Part shown: positions 8,414 through 14,459 of the stretch, piece after piece
How the letters are laid out: every line of letters begins with the position of its first letter
Numbering within the stretch: the first letter of the stretch is position 1
DNA from: an uncultured Christensenella sp.
GTDB taxonomy: Bacteria; Bacillota; Clostridia; Christensenellales; CAG-917
Length of the DNA stretch: 14,802 bases
Assembly: GCA_910578325.1 (NCBI GenBank)
Contig: CAJTQT010000001.1
Location: 391,201 to 406,002, forward strand
Direction of reading: 5' to 3'
Made by a program: the position numbers and the translations under genes
The notes under the pieces: generated by a model
What the model saw: the letters and a program-made list of their open reading frames with translations, nothing else
Database searches by the model: none
What the model was told of the DNA's origin: nothing

Positions 8414-9436
8414 TCAATAAGTCTTATTATCCCCGAAAACGTCGCGGAAAATATCGGCATACAGTCTGTTGTTATTTGCAAAATCCATCGCTTTTATAAA
8501 GTACTGTTCTGCCGCGATATGGTTTTCTCTCGCCTTTTCAAGATGCTCCACCGCAAACGCAACGTAAAGTTTTACGTTATTTCTTTCCTCTTCCGCCCCA
8601 TCGCGGTTTCCGCTTTCATAAACGCTCAGATTCACGCTTTCGCAAACTTCTCCCGCAAAGTGACCGACGTCGGAAACGACGGCATAATCGCTGTACACAA
8701 ACCCGTCGACGATATTCGGGTCAATAGAGTTGAGTATAACCATACCTCCGTCTATAAGCGCGCACAACTGCTCGAAAAAAATCTTTTTCGCCGCGGCATT
8801 GCCCGTCACACAATAGATGCGTTTATCGCGTAAATAATCATAATATACATTCTCTCCGCTAGGGCAGACTGCATTAGTAAAAACCTTTCGCGTCGGCAAC
8901 AAATCCTTTTTCGCGCTTCTCAGTTCGGATGCCATCACGGACGCATAGGCGCGGATATCGGCTGTTTTAAGTCCGATGCTCTCCAACTCTATTTGGTTAT
9001 GCAAATGACATAACGCCACTTTTAAATGCTGATATGCGCGCATAAAGTGCCATTTTTTGCAATCAAGCAGTTTTTGGATTTCATTTTTGTTCTTTGCAAG
9101 TTTTTCGTGTGAAAGACTTTGAGCAAGGTCGTATATGAAATCCTTTATTTTTGGCAAATCAGCACCAGACGCGTGCGGAGCCGTCGCGTCTACTACTGCC
9201 GTATCGAGTTGTTTAATATATACGCCGTCAAGACTGTCAGGATCGCCTGAACAGTACCAGAGTTCAAAATCCAGTCCTCTGTTTTTCGCTTCCGCGGCAA
9301 TCTTTTTTAATATGGAAGATTTCCCCGTTCCGGGACCGCCCTTTAAAAGTATAACTTTTCGTTTATTTTTAAGTTCGCTTTCATAATTACCCACGAATCC
9401 GTATGCCGTATTGCTGCCCAGAAAATATCTTTCCAT
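8414..9436 (-). CDS. Duplicated P-loop NTPase (PRK06851-like), second P-loop degenerate
   Basis: A soluble 340-residue protein starting at an ATG with a good AGGTGAG site (9445-9439). The first half has a canonical Walker A, GGPGTGKS (residues 33-40), followed by YCSGDPDSLDGVYI (61-74) and DTAVVDATAPH (78-88). The second half repeats the same layout: IYCVTGNAAAKKIFFEQL where the P-loop should be (207-224), then NSIDPNIVDGFVYSDYAVVSDVGHF. The second copy lacks the GK[ST] signature, so it probably does not bind nucleotide in the usual way. The overall form matches what I recall of the PRK06851 family of two-domain ATPases of unknown function in Firmicutes, typically about 360 residues. Substrate and partner are unknown. 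It is divergent from dpaAB and carries the same sigma-K-like CATAGCATA element upstream, which suggests a sporulation context by inference. Confidence 0.8.
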   Translation of the reverse strand: MERYFLGSNTAYGFVGNYESELKNKRKVILLKGGPGTGKSSILKKIAAEAKNRGLDFELWYCSGDPDSLDGVYIKQLDTAVVDATAPHASGADLPKIKDFIYDLAQSLSHEKLAKNKNEIQKLLDCKKWHFMRAYQHLKVALCHLHNQIELESIGLKTADIRAYASVMASELRSAKKDLLPTRKVFTNAVCPSGENVYYDYLRDKRIYCVTGNAAAKKIFFEQLCALIDGGMVILNSIDPNIVDGFVYSDYAVVSDVGHFAGEVCESVNLSVYESGNRDGAEEERNNVKLYVAFAVEHLEKARENHIAAEQYFIKAMDFANNNRLYADIFRDVFGDNKTY

Positions 9437-9450
9437 ATCTCACCTCGCAT

Positions 9451-9459
9451 TATGCTATG
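9451..9459 (-). promoter_or_regulatory. Sigma-K-like -10 element upstream of the NTPase gene
   Basis: On the minus strand CATAGCATA (9459-9451) matches the sigma-K -10 consensus CATANNNTA, as known from Bacillus subtilis. An AC dinucleotide lies 18 bases upstream (9479-9478), one base longer than the usual spacing. Transcription would begin around 9444, only 8-9 bases before the ATG and within the ribosome binding site, so the leader would be very short. The identical 9-mer appears in front of the divergent dpaA. Confidence 0.4.
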
Positions 9460-9533
9460 AACTCTGCCTGTCCAAATGTGAATGTCAAAATCCCGTCGGG
9501 CATCAAGGTTTGCAACATTATGACAATGATGAA

Positions 9534-9561
9534 ACACATTTTTTAAAGTTTGCATAGCATA
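9534..9561 (+). promoter_or_regulatory. Sigma-K-like promoter of dpaAB
   Basis: AC (9534-9535), exactly 17 bases, then CATAGCATA (9553-9561) agrees with the Bacillus subtilis sigma-K consensus AC-N17-CATANNNTA. Dipicolinate synthase is a mother-cell sigma-K product in B. subtilis, so the match is biologically sensible. The difficulty is position: the element ends four bases before the dpaA ATG. The transcript would then be leaderless or start just inside the gene. Confidence 0.45.
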
Positions 9562-9565
9562 CCGT

Positions 9566-10285
9566 ATGAAAGAAAATAACCTGACCGTACATCAATCGGA
9601 CGAACGTATGTTTTTCCTCTCGCGCTTATTGCACAAAACGCGTTTCGACGCGCCGACGCACGTCTTTGCCCCGAATATAAATGTCGACGTCAATACGCTC
9701 AGCGACGTAGAGGACGGCGCGCATATAGTGTTAGGTAAATGTACCGACGAAGCGCGGGCACTTGCACAAAGCCGCGACATTACGCTGTATAACATAATGC
9801 AGGATGAGAAATTTCAAGCGGTAAACTCGCGCCTTACGGCGGAGGGCGCGCTTATGGTAATGATAGAGCATTCCGTAAAATCCATATTCGACTGCAACGT
9901 TCTTGTAATGGGATTCGGAAGAATGGGTGCCGCCGTCGCGAAACTGCTTGACAGACTCGACATTTCCTTCGATATAGCGACGACTTCTTCTCTGCGCCCC
10001 GCATACGCATTTGCGAAAAATGTTGTACCTATGAGCGGATTCGACTTTTCGCCGTACGACGTCGTAATAAACACGGTTCCTCTCGCGGTAGTTAAAGACA
10101 GCGAACTGATGACTATGAGTAAAGAAACCGTCTATATCGACCTTGCGTCAAAAGCGGCTATAAATCTCGAATACGCCAAATACCTCGGCATTGATGCCGA
10201 CATATATCCTGCTCTTCCCGCAAAAACCTGCCCGTACAGCGCGGCTAAGGCTATGCAGGAGTACATCTCGGAGGTAATAAAATGA
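9566..10285 (+). CDS. dpaA: Dipicolinate synthase subunit A
   Basis: With DpaB it oxidises the DapA product to pyridine-2,6-dicarboxylate (dipicolinic acid) in the mother cell. Dipicolinate is then loaded into the spore core with calcium, giving heat resistance. The 239-residue protein shows the family's NAD(P)-binding Rossmann motif GFGRMG (116-121). Ahead of it is AEGALMVMIEHS (92-103), matching the 'xEGTxMLAIQHT' region of B. subtilis SpoVFA as I recall it. Further on are INTVP (168-172), IDLASK (191-196) and LPAKTCPYSAAKAM near the C-terminus. It is shorter than the ~297-residue Bacillus protein, mostly between the N-terminal 'SDERMFFLSRLL' and the EGALMV region. The ATG at 9566 aligns with the Bacillus N-terminus, but no Shine-Dalgarno sequence precedes it. 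A stop at 9530-9532 and no other start codon limit the alternatives to Met15 at 9608, also without a binding site. Confidence 0.92.
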   Translation: MKENNLTVHQSDERMFFLSRLLHKTRFDAPTHVFAPNINVDVNTLSDVEDGAHIVLGKCTDEARALAQSRDITLYNIMQDEKFQAVNSRLTAEGALMVMIEHSVKSIFDCNVLVMGFGRMGAAVAKLLDRLDISFDIATTSSLRPAYAFAKNVVPMSGFDFSPYDVVINTVPLAVVKDSELMTMSKETVYIDLASKAAINLEYAKYLGIDADIYPALPAKTCPYSAAKAMQEYISEVIK

Positions 10286-10857
10286 TAAAACTCGGACTTT
10301 GTATAACCGGTTCATTCTGCACGTTCAAAAGCATTCTTGCGGCAATAGACAACCTTGTCGCAAATGAATTCGATATCACGCCTATATTCAGTTTCAACGT
10401 TTCGACGCTCGACACCCGATTCTACAAGCAGGCGGACTTCGAAAAACTTGTGGTTGAAAAGACAGGCAAACAGCCCATCAAAACAATCGTAGACGCCGAG
10501 CCAATCGGAACTTCAAAAGGAGTGGATCTTATGCTTGTCGCACCCTGCACAGGCAATACGCTCGCAAAAATCGCGCACGGAATCACAGATACTCCTGTCA
10601 CAATGGCTGTAAAAGCGCATCTCAGGAACAACCGCCCCGTTGTTCTGTCTGTTTCCTCAAACGACGCGCTGGGCGCAAACGCAAGAAATATAGGCACGCT
10701 TCTGAATACAAAAAACATATATTTTGTGCCTTTCGGACAGGATGCGCCAACAAAAAAGACAAATTCGCTGATTGCGGACACTGCCCTCATAGTTCCCACC
10801 TGCAACGAAGCGTTAAACGGAAAACAGATTCAACCCGCGCTTACAATGCTGATTTGA
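10282..10857 (+). CDS. dpaB: Dipicolinate synthase subunit B (flavoprotein-like)
   Basis: This is the second subunit of dipicolinate synthase. The 191-residue product is close to the usual ~200. It has the flavoprotein/decarboxylase-like fold signatures CITGSFCTF (7-15), LMLVAPCTGNTLAKIAHGITD (84-103) and a conserved VVLSVSSNDALGANARNIG region (120-138). VPFGQDAP (149-156) is typical of SpoVFB/DpaB. Its ATG overlaps the dpaA stop as ATGA, and GGAGG (10270-10274) lies at the correct distance inside dpaA. The two subunits are therefore translationally coupled, which is usual for an obligate complex. A hairpin terminator follows 20 bases after the stop, so the operon is only dpaAB and does not continue into asd, aspartokinase and dapA as in Bacillus. 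Confidence 0.93.
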   Translation: MIKLGLCITGSFCTFKSILAAIDNLVANEFDITPIFSFNVSTLDTRFYKQADFEKLVVEKTGKQPIKTIVDAEPIGTSKGVDLMLVAPCTGNTLAKIAHGITDTPVTMAVKAHLRNNRPVVLSVSSNDALGANARNIGTLLNTKNIYFVPFGQDAPTKKTNSLIADTALIVPTCNEALNGKQIQPALTMLI

Positions 10858-10877
10858 TTCGCACTTTACTTCATTGT

Positions 10878-10903
10878 GCCCGACTGACAGTCGGGCTCTT
10901 TAA
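10878..10903 (+). terminator. Terminator of dpaAB
   Basis: GCCCGACT (10878-10885) and AGTCGGGC (10889-10896) form a perfect 8-bp stem with a 3-base loop GAC, followed by TCTTTAATATAT. It ends the dpaAB operon about 90 bases before the MATE gene. Confidence 0.8.
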
Positions 10904-10945
10904 TATATAAATAACGGTCGATATAAAAAAATAGTTGCCATATAA

Positions 10946-10975
10946 TTTACATTTACGACATTCAAAGACTATAAT
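10946..10975 (+). promoter_or_regulatory. Promoter of the MATE transporter gene, very close to the start codon
   Basis: TTTACA (10946-10951, five of six consensus bases) lies 18 bases before a perfect TATAAT (10970-10975). The predicted start, about 10982-10985, falls on or within three bases of the ATG at 10985. No Shine-Dalgarno sequence is present, so the mRNA appears leaderless. Confidence 0.6.
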
Positions 10976-10984
10976 AATGTCGTT

Positions 10985-12478
10985 ATGAAAAAGTCCGCAA
11001 CGCTTAATCTCACAAGCGGCAAGGTGTGGAAAACCTTGCTTTTGTACTCTCTCCCGCTGTTCGGGAGCGCGCTTGTGCAACAGTTTTATTCGCTTGTAGA
11101 CTTACTTGTTGTCGGCAATTTCGCAGCTGAAGGCGCGCTCGCTGTGGACGCTATCGGAAATGCGACTGTGATAGTAAACATACTCCTCGCTTTCGCACTC
11201 GGCGCAAACGGCGGATGCGCCGTTATCGTAGCCAAATACGCGGGAGCAAAAAACAACACGAAACTGCGCGAAACGGTAAATACCGCCATAATTTCCTTTT
11301 CTGTTCTGTGCGCTTCGATAATGGCGCTGGGATTCGGTCTGGGTGAAATTTCGCTGACCGCACTGAGCGTACACGGCTCATATTTCAGAGATTGCGCGGA
11401 ATATCTATACATATATGTCGGTTCTCTTCCGTTCATAATCCTGTACAATCTGGGATGCGGTATCTGTTCCGCGCTCGGCGACTCCAAAACGCCGTTCATC
11501 TTCCTTGTAATCTCGTCAGTGCTAAACATTGCGCTGGATTTCCTCTTTGTCTGCACTTTCAAAATGGACGTTGCGGGCGCGGCGTGGGCAACGTTTATAT
11601 CGCAGGTTATCGCCTGTATTCTTACCGCATTCGTACTTGTCAAAAAGATGAAAGCGGTAAATACGCAGTCAAAACCTAAACTGTTTGACAAATATATATT
11701 TAGAGAACTCGTAATTTCATCGGTTCCCATTATACTTCAACAGTCTTTCGTATCCGTGGGCAATTTCTTCGTAAACAAGCGTATAAACAACTTGGACTCT
11801 ACGGGCGATGCGATTACAGGCTTTACCACCGCCTTTAAACTCGTATATATAGCCAACTCATCGGTGATGTCGCTTACAAACGGACTCTCAAACTTTGCAT
11901 CTCAGAACAAAGCGTCATTCAAGTATGCGCGAATCAAACAGGGATATCTTGCCGTACTCGTATATTCCCTCGTAATATCCGTCGTTTTCACGATATTTAT
12001 GGTCTCGCTTCCCGAGCAACTGACTTCTATATTTATTCAGCAGGAAAAACTCACACAGGCGGCAATGTCGTACTCAGTGCAATTTCTCACAATAGTGGGC
12101 GCATTTTTACCGCTCGTGTGCGTAAAGATAGTATCCGACGGAGCAGTACGCGGCTGCGGAGGCAATCTGGGTTTTGCAGTAAGCACTTTTTCGGATTTGA
12201 TTTTGCGCGTAGCCCTCGTTTATGTGTTGACTGACGCAGGCTGGGGATTCTCCGGAGTATGCTGGGCGTGGGTTATAGGCTGGGCGGTCGGGACGGCAAT
12301 CGCTCTCGGATTCTGGTTCAGTACAAAGTTTTTACGCGGCGTCAGATATTTCGAAAAACAAAATTCGGAAATTTCACAGTCTGACGCAGGTGCACACATC
12401 TCCTCTCAAACGTTATCCGACAATGAAAACGGAGCGGCGACCTATGAACAAACATCCGACGATATCGACGCATATTGA
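10985..12478 (+). CDS. MATE-family multidrug/organic-cation antiporter
   Basis: A 497-residue integral membrane protein with about 12 hydrophobic segments in two homologous lobes (about 15-220 and 238-450), joined by a polar loop near 222-237 (KMKAVNTQSKPK). MATE features visible are the first-helix motif LPLFGSALVQQFYSLVDLLVVG (23-44), GDSKTP (165-170), NIALDFLFV (181-189) and GAAWAT (198-203). The second lobe repeats the pattern with SVPIILQQSFVSVGNFFVN (246-264). Such proteins exchange Na+ or H+ for drugs or metabolites; the substrate here is unknown. Residues ~456-497 form an acidic, Ser/Asp/Glu-rich cytoplasmic tail that is longer than in most family members. The ATG has no ribosome binding site, and no other start codon is available in the short stretch back to the promoter. 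The gene stands alone between two terminators. Confidence 0.9.
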   Translation: MKKSATLNLTSGKVWKTLLLYSLPLFGSALVQQFYSLVDLLVVGNFAAEGALAVDAIGNATVIVNILLAFALGANGGCAVIVAKYAGAKNNTKLRETVNTAIISFSVLCASIMALGFGLGEISLTALSVHGSYFRDCAEYLYIYVGSLPFIILYNLGCGICSALGDSKTPFIFLVISSVLNIALDFLFVCTFKMDVAGAAWATFISQVIACILTAFVLVKKMKAVNTQSKPKLFDKYIFRELVISSVPIILQQSFVSVGNFFVNKRINNLDSTGDAITGFTTAFKLVYIANSSVMSLTNGLSNFASQNKASFKYARIKQGYLAVLVYSLVISVVFTIFMVSLPEQLTSIFIQQEKLTQAAMSYSVQFLTIVGAFLPLVCVKIVSDGAVRGCGGNLGFAVSTFSDLILRVALVYVLTDAGWGFSGVCWAWVIGWAVGTAIALGFWFSTKFLRGVRYFEKQNSEISQSDAGAHISSQTLSDNENGAATYEQTSDDIDAY

Positions 12479-12495
12479 AAATTTGATCCTAAAAT

Positions 12496-12527
12496 AAAAA
12501 ACAGACTTCCTTTGAAGTCTGTTTTTT
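12496..12527. terminator. Bidirectional terminator between MATE gene and small lipoprotein gene
   Basis: A 14-bp perfect stem (12496-12509 with 12514-12527), with arms AAAAAACAGACTTC and its complement, closes the 4-base loop CTTT. It ends in six T on the plus strand and six T on the minus strand. It is a textbook intrinsic terminator for both converging genes. Confidence 0.92.
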
Positions 12528-12543
12528 ATTTGATAAATTTAAA

Positions 12544-12927
12544 TTATTTTGCGTCCTTAACGCCTTGTGCCGTTCCTATGTAAACAATTTTACCGGAACG
12601 CTCAACCGTGAATGCGCTGAGCAATACATTGCCTTCCATACTTTCCGCCGCTTCGGTTGTCTCAAACCAAAGAACCGTTACAATATCGCTTCCCTTTGTA
12701 GCGATAACGCCTTCTTTAAAATCGCTGTTATTCTTTACAATATTATAGACGGTTTTCGCAATTGTACCGGTAGAATCTTCGTTGAGAGTCGCTACCGAAT
12801 AACCTTTCTTTTCAAGACTCTTTCCAACGGAATCCGAGTTGCACGCCACCAGACATACGCCGAGTATCGCGACGAGTGCAACAACCGCCATAATGATGAG
12901 AACCTTTTTGCTTGCTGCTTTGTTCAT
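12544..12927 (-). CDS. Small lipoprotein of unknown function
   Basis: A 127-residue exported protein. Lysines at 3, 7 and 8 precede a hydrophobic core (residues 9-26) and the lipobox CLVAC, with lipidated Cys29. The mature part, about 98 residues, begins NSDSVGKSLEKKGYSVATL and continues with two short alpha/beta units. It ends KIVYIGTAQGVKDAK and contains no further cysteine. I do not recognise the family; the compact fold could be a small binding or inhibitor-like domain, but that is only impression. The ATG at 12927 is supported by GGAGG nine bases upstream and a strong promoter. It is monocistronic, ending in the bidirectional terminator at 12496-12527. Confidence 0.85.
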   Translation of the reverse strand: MNKAASKKVLIIMAVVALVAILGVCLVACNSDSVGKSLEKKGYSVATLNEDSTGTIAKTVYNIVKNNSDFKEGVIATKGSDIVTVLWFETTEAAESMEGNVLLSAFTVERSGKIVYIGTAQGVKDAK

Positions 12928-12958
12928 AGGAATTATCCTCCATAAATATAGTACCTAT

Positions 12959-12987
12959 ATTATATTCCAACAAATTTACATCGTCAA
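12959..12987 (-). promoter_or_regulatory. Sigma-A-type promoter of the small lipoprotein gene
   Basis: On the minus strand TTGACG (12987-12982), 17 bases, then perfect TATAAT (12964-12959). The start would be near 12952, leaving a short leader with GGAGG. It is among the strongest promoters seen in the window, implying steady vegetative expression. Confidence 0.8.
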
Positions 12988-13079
12988 TAACGTATTGAAA
13001 ATAAATCGACAGTTGTATCATTAAAATTTGTTTAGACTATTTTTCCGTTCAATTATTCAACCGGAGGATTGTCATCGTC

Positions 13080-13922
13080 CTAATTGTTATTTAAACCGAA
13101 TTCCCTTGTCATCAGCACGTTTTTCCAATAAGATTCCCTTGATATTATATATTCGGTTCCTAAATTCATATTGCAGATTTCCAATATCGAATATTTGAAA
13201 TTCCGCACATATCCTAAACCTTTTTCTGCGAGTAACGATTTGAGTTCCACATTACCGCCGTGTCCGTTCTTAGCATATTCCGACCATCTGTGCCATATAC
13301 AGTCCTCACCATAGGCACTGCCGACGTATTGTTTTCCGCTTGCGGTATCGCATATTAGGTAGATTCCTTTGACGTTAGACAGAGCGGATTTCCAGGTCTG
13401 TATTTCGTTGTCAACAATATGCTTTAAAGCGGAATATGAAATATTAACTTTATCAAAGCCGTTAAAATCGCTTATTGAAACACGTTTTTCCAACAAATAA
13501 GATATACTGATATCCGATAAATTGATTTCAGTGCCTCTAGTTAACTCCAACGTCGGATATGATGCGCGAAAATTCTTTTTGAAATATACAAATGCTCTTC
13601 CTATTAGATCCTTCTGATTGTCTGTAAGAGTTAAATCATACTTCCATCCGTTCAAATTTTCTTTGCTTATAGAAATAGGATTCTGATTATTGATTTTATA
13701 TACGCCGCCGAAAAGCCAAACGTCTTTATTATAGTAAATAAGCGATATTACATAGTCCCGATTAAAATTCTTTCTCGACTGATATGCTTGCCAATCATCA
13801 AACCTGCCCATCAAAAACTCTTCATAAGGTTCTTTCTTATTATAAGAACCTGTCGCAAAATGTATTTTATATTTACTGTATTCCTGCGGTTCGATTTTCA
13901 GCACGTCAACAAGTTTTATCAT
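13080..13922 (-). CDS. GIY-YIG nuclease-domain protein
   Basis: A 280-residue protein with a C-terminal GIY-YIG catalytic domain at about 184-280. The GIY motif is at 186-188 (VKGIYLI), the YIG equivalent is YVG at 199-201 (KQYVGSA), the helix arginine is Arg212 (IWHRW), and the metal-binding Glu263 is in SRESYWK. Asparagines 278-280 come at the very end, so the active site appears complete. The first ~180 residues are a mixed alpha/beta domain of unknown family (for example WLFGGVYKI at 69-77) and probably give DNA or target specificity. Possible roles are a stand-alone restriction-type, mobile-element or repair nuclease; the sequence does not decide. The start is set by AGAGGGG upstream of the ATG. 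The gene is visibly more A/T-rich than asd or dpaAB, which suggests transfer. It ends in TAG, the only amber stop among the genes here, and eight more in-frame codons (DDDNPPVE) precede a TAA at 13053-13055. No clear terminator follows. Confidence 0.82.
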   Translation of the reverse strand: MIKLVDVLKIEPQEYSKYKIHFATGSYNKKEPYEEFLMGRFDDWQAYQSRKNFNRDYVISLIYYNKDVWLFGGVYKINNQNPISISKENLNGWKYDLTLTDNQKDLIGRAFVYFKKNFRASYPTLELTRGTEINLSDISISYLLEKRVSISDFNGFDKVNISYSALKHIVDNEIQTWKSALSNVKGIYLICDTASGKQYVGSAYGEDCIWHRWSEYAKNGHGGNVELKSLLAEKGLGYVRNFKYSILEICNMNLGTEYIISRESYWKNVLMTREFGLNNN

Positions 13923-13953
13923 TGTTCCCCTCTAACATAAAAAGTTATATTGA

Positions 13954-13982
13954 ATTATACACCCGCAATATAAAAAATTCAA
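13954..13982 (-). promoter_or_regulatory. Promoter of the GIY-YIG gene
   Basis: On the minus strand TTGAAT (13982-13977), 17 bases, then perfect TATAAT (13959-13954). The start is expected near 13947, giving a ~25-nt leader containing AGAGGGG. The A/T-rich gap from here to the rRNA terminator (about 13983-14190) contains two small palindromes and no gene I can support. Confidence 0.65.
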
Positions 13983-14051
13983 TATGCCTTGATATGAAGC
14001 GATTTAAATTTCACTTTATAAATATAAAAGTTTTATGATTAACAGATGTTT

Positions 14052-14089
14052 ATATGTAGAACATATCGTAAGACTTGCGTTCTGGAACG
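14052..14089. repeat. Two short palindromes between the GIY-YIG gene and the rRNA operon
   Basis: ATATGT-AGA-ACATAT (14052-14066) and CGTTC-TG-GAACG (14078-14089) are perfect-armed inverted repeats 11 bp apart. They lie about 100 bp upstream of the GIY-YIG promoter. They could be operator sites or remnants of a mobile sequence end. Arms of 5-6 bp occur often by chance in A/T-rich DNA. Confidence 0.25.
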
Positions 14090-14190
14090 TTTATGATAGA
14101 ATTCTTGAAATTAGCGCAATAATTTCCGTCCGTTTCGTTTATAGGATTAACATTTCATTCTAAGCACTTCAATACGTCATAATGTAACAA

Positions 14191-14220
14191 AAAAGAAGCA
14201 CACAAACGTGTGCTTCTTTT
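14191..14220 (-). terminator. Intrinsic terminator of the rRNA operon
   Basis: A perfect 13-bp stem (14191-14203 with 14208-14220) has the 4-base loop AAAC. On the minus strand, after the 5S gene, it runs out into TTTTTTGTT, a strong U-tract. It lies about ten bases past the 5S 3' end and closes the ribosomal RNA operon. Confidence 0.9.
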
Positions 14221-14229
14221 GTTTGGAAA

Positions 14230-14343
<114 letters not shown>

Positions 14344-14459
14344 TATTGTTGAAGGTCGCGCGCTTTCGCGCATCGTACATTCACAACTGCATAACATTGT
14401 TGGGGAAGGAGAGCATTTTGCTGATTAAAATTAGGATTAGGCAAATTGTATTTGTTTGA
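14344..14459 (-). other. 23S-5S internal spacer
   Basis: About 116 bases lie between the 23S and 5S genes. The spacer holds a small G/C-rich hairpin (GCGCG at 14358-14362 with CGCGC at 14367-14371) close to the 5S 5' end, which may help processing. There is no tRNA-like cloverleaf in it. Confidence 0.7.

Noticed and set aside
9558..9565. Sigma-E -10 element (CATACCGT) before dpaA
   Set aside because: It abuts the ATG, so transcription would begin inside the gene. One consensus base is wrong, and the sigma-K-like match four bases away is better.
13080..13082. Genome-wide reassignment of TAG as a sense codon
   Set aside because: One TAG followed by a short in-frame tail is not enough. No internal TAG interrupts a gene in the window, and no suppressor tRNA is visible.
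14078..14089. LexA/DinR box
   Set aside because: The palindrome reads GTTC-TG-GAAC, the reverse orientation and wrong spacing compared with the Gram-positive GAAC-N4-GTTC box.
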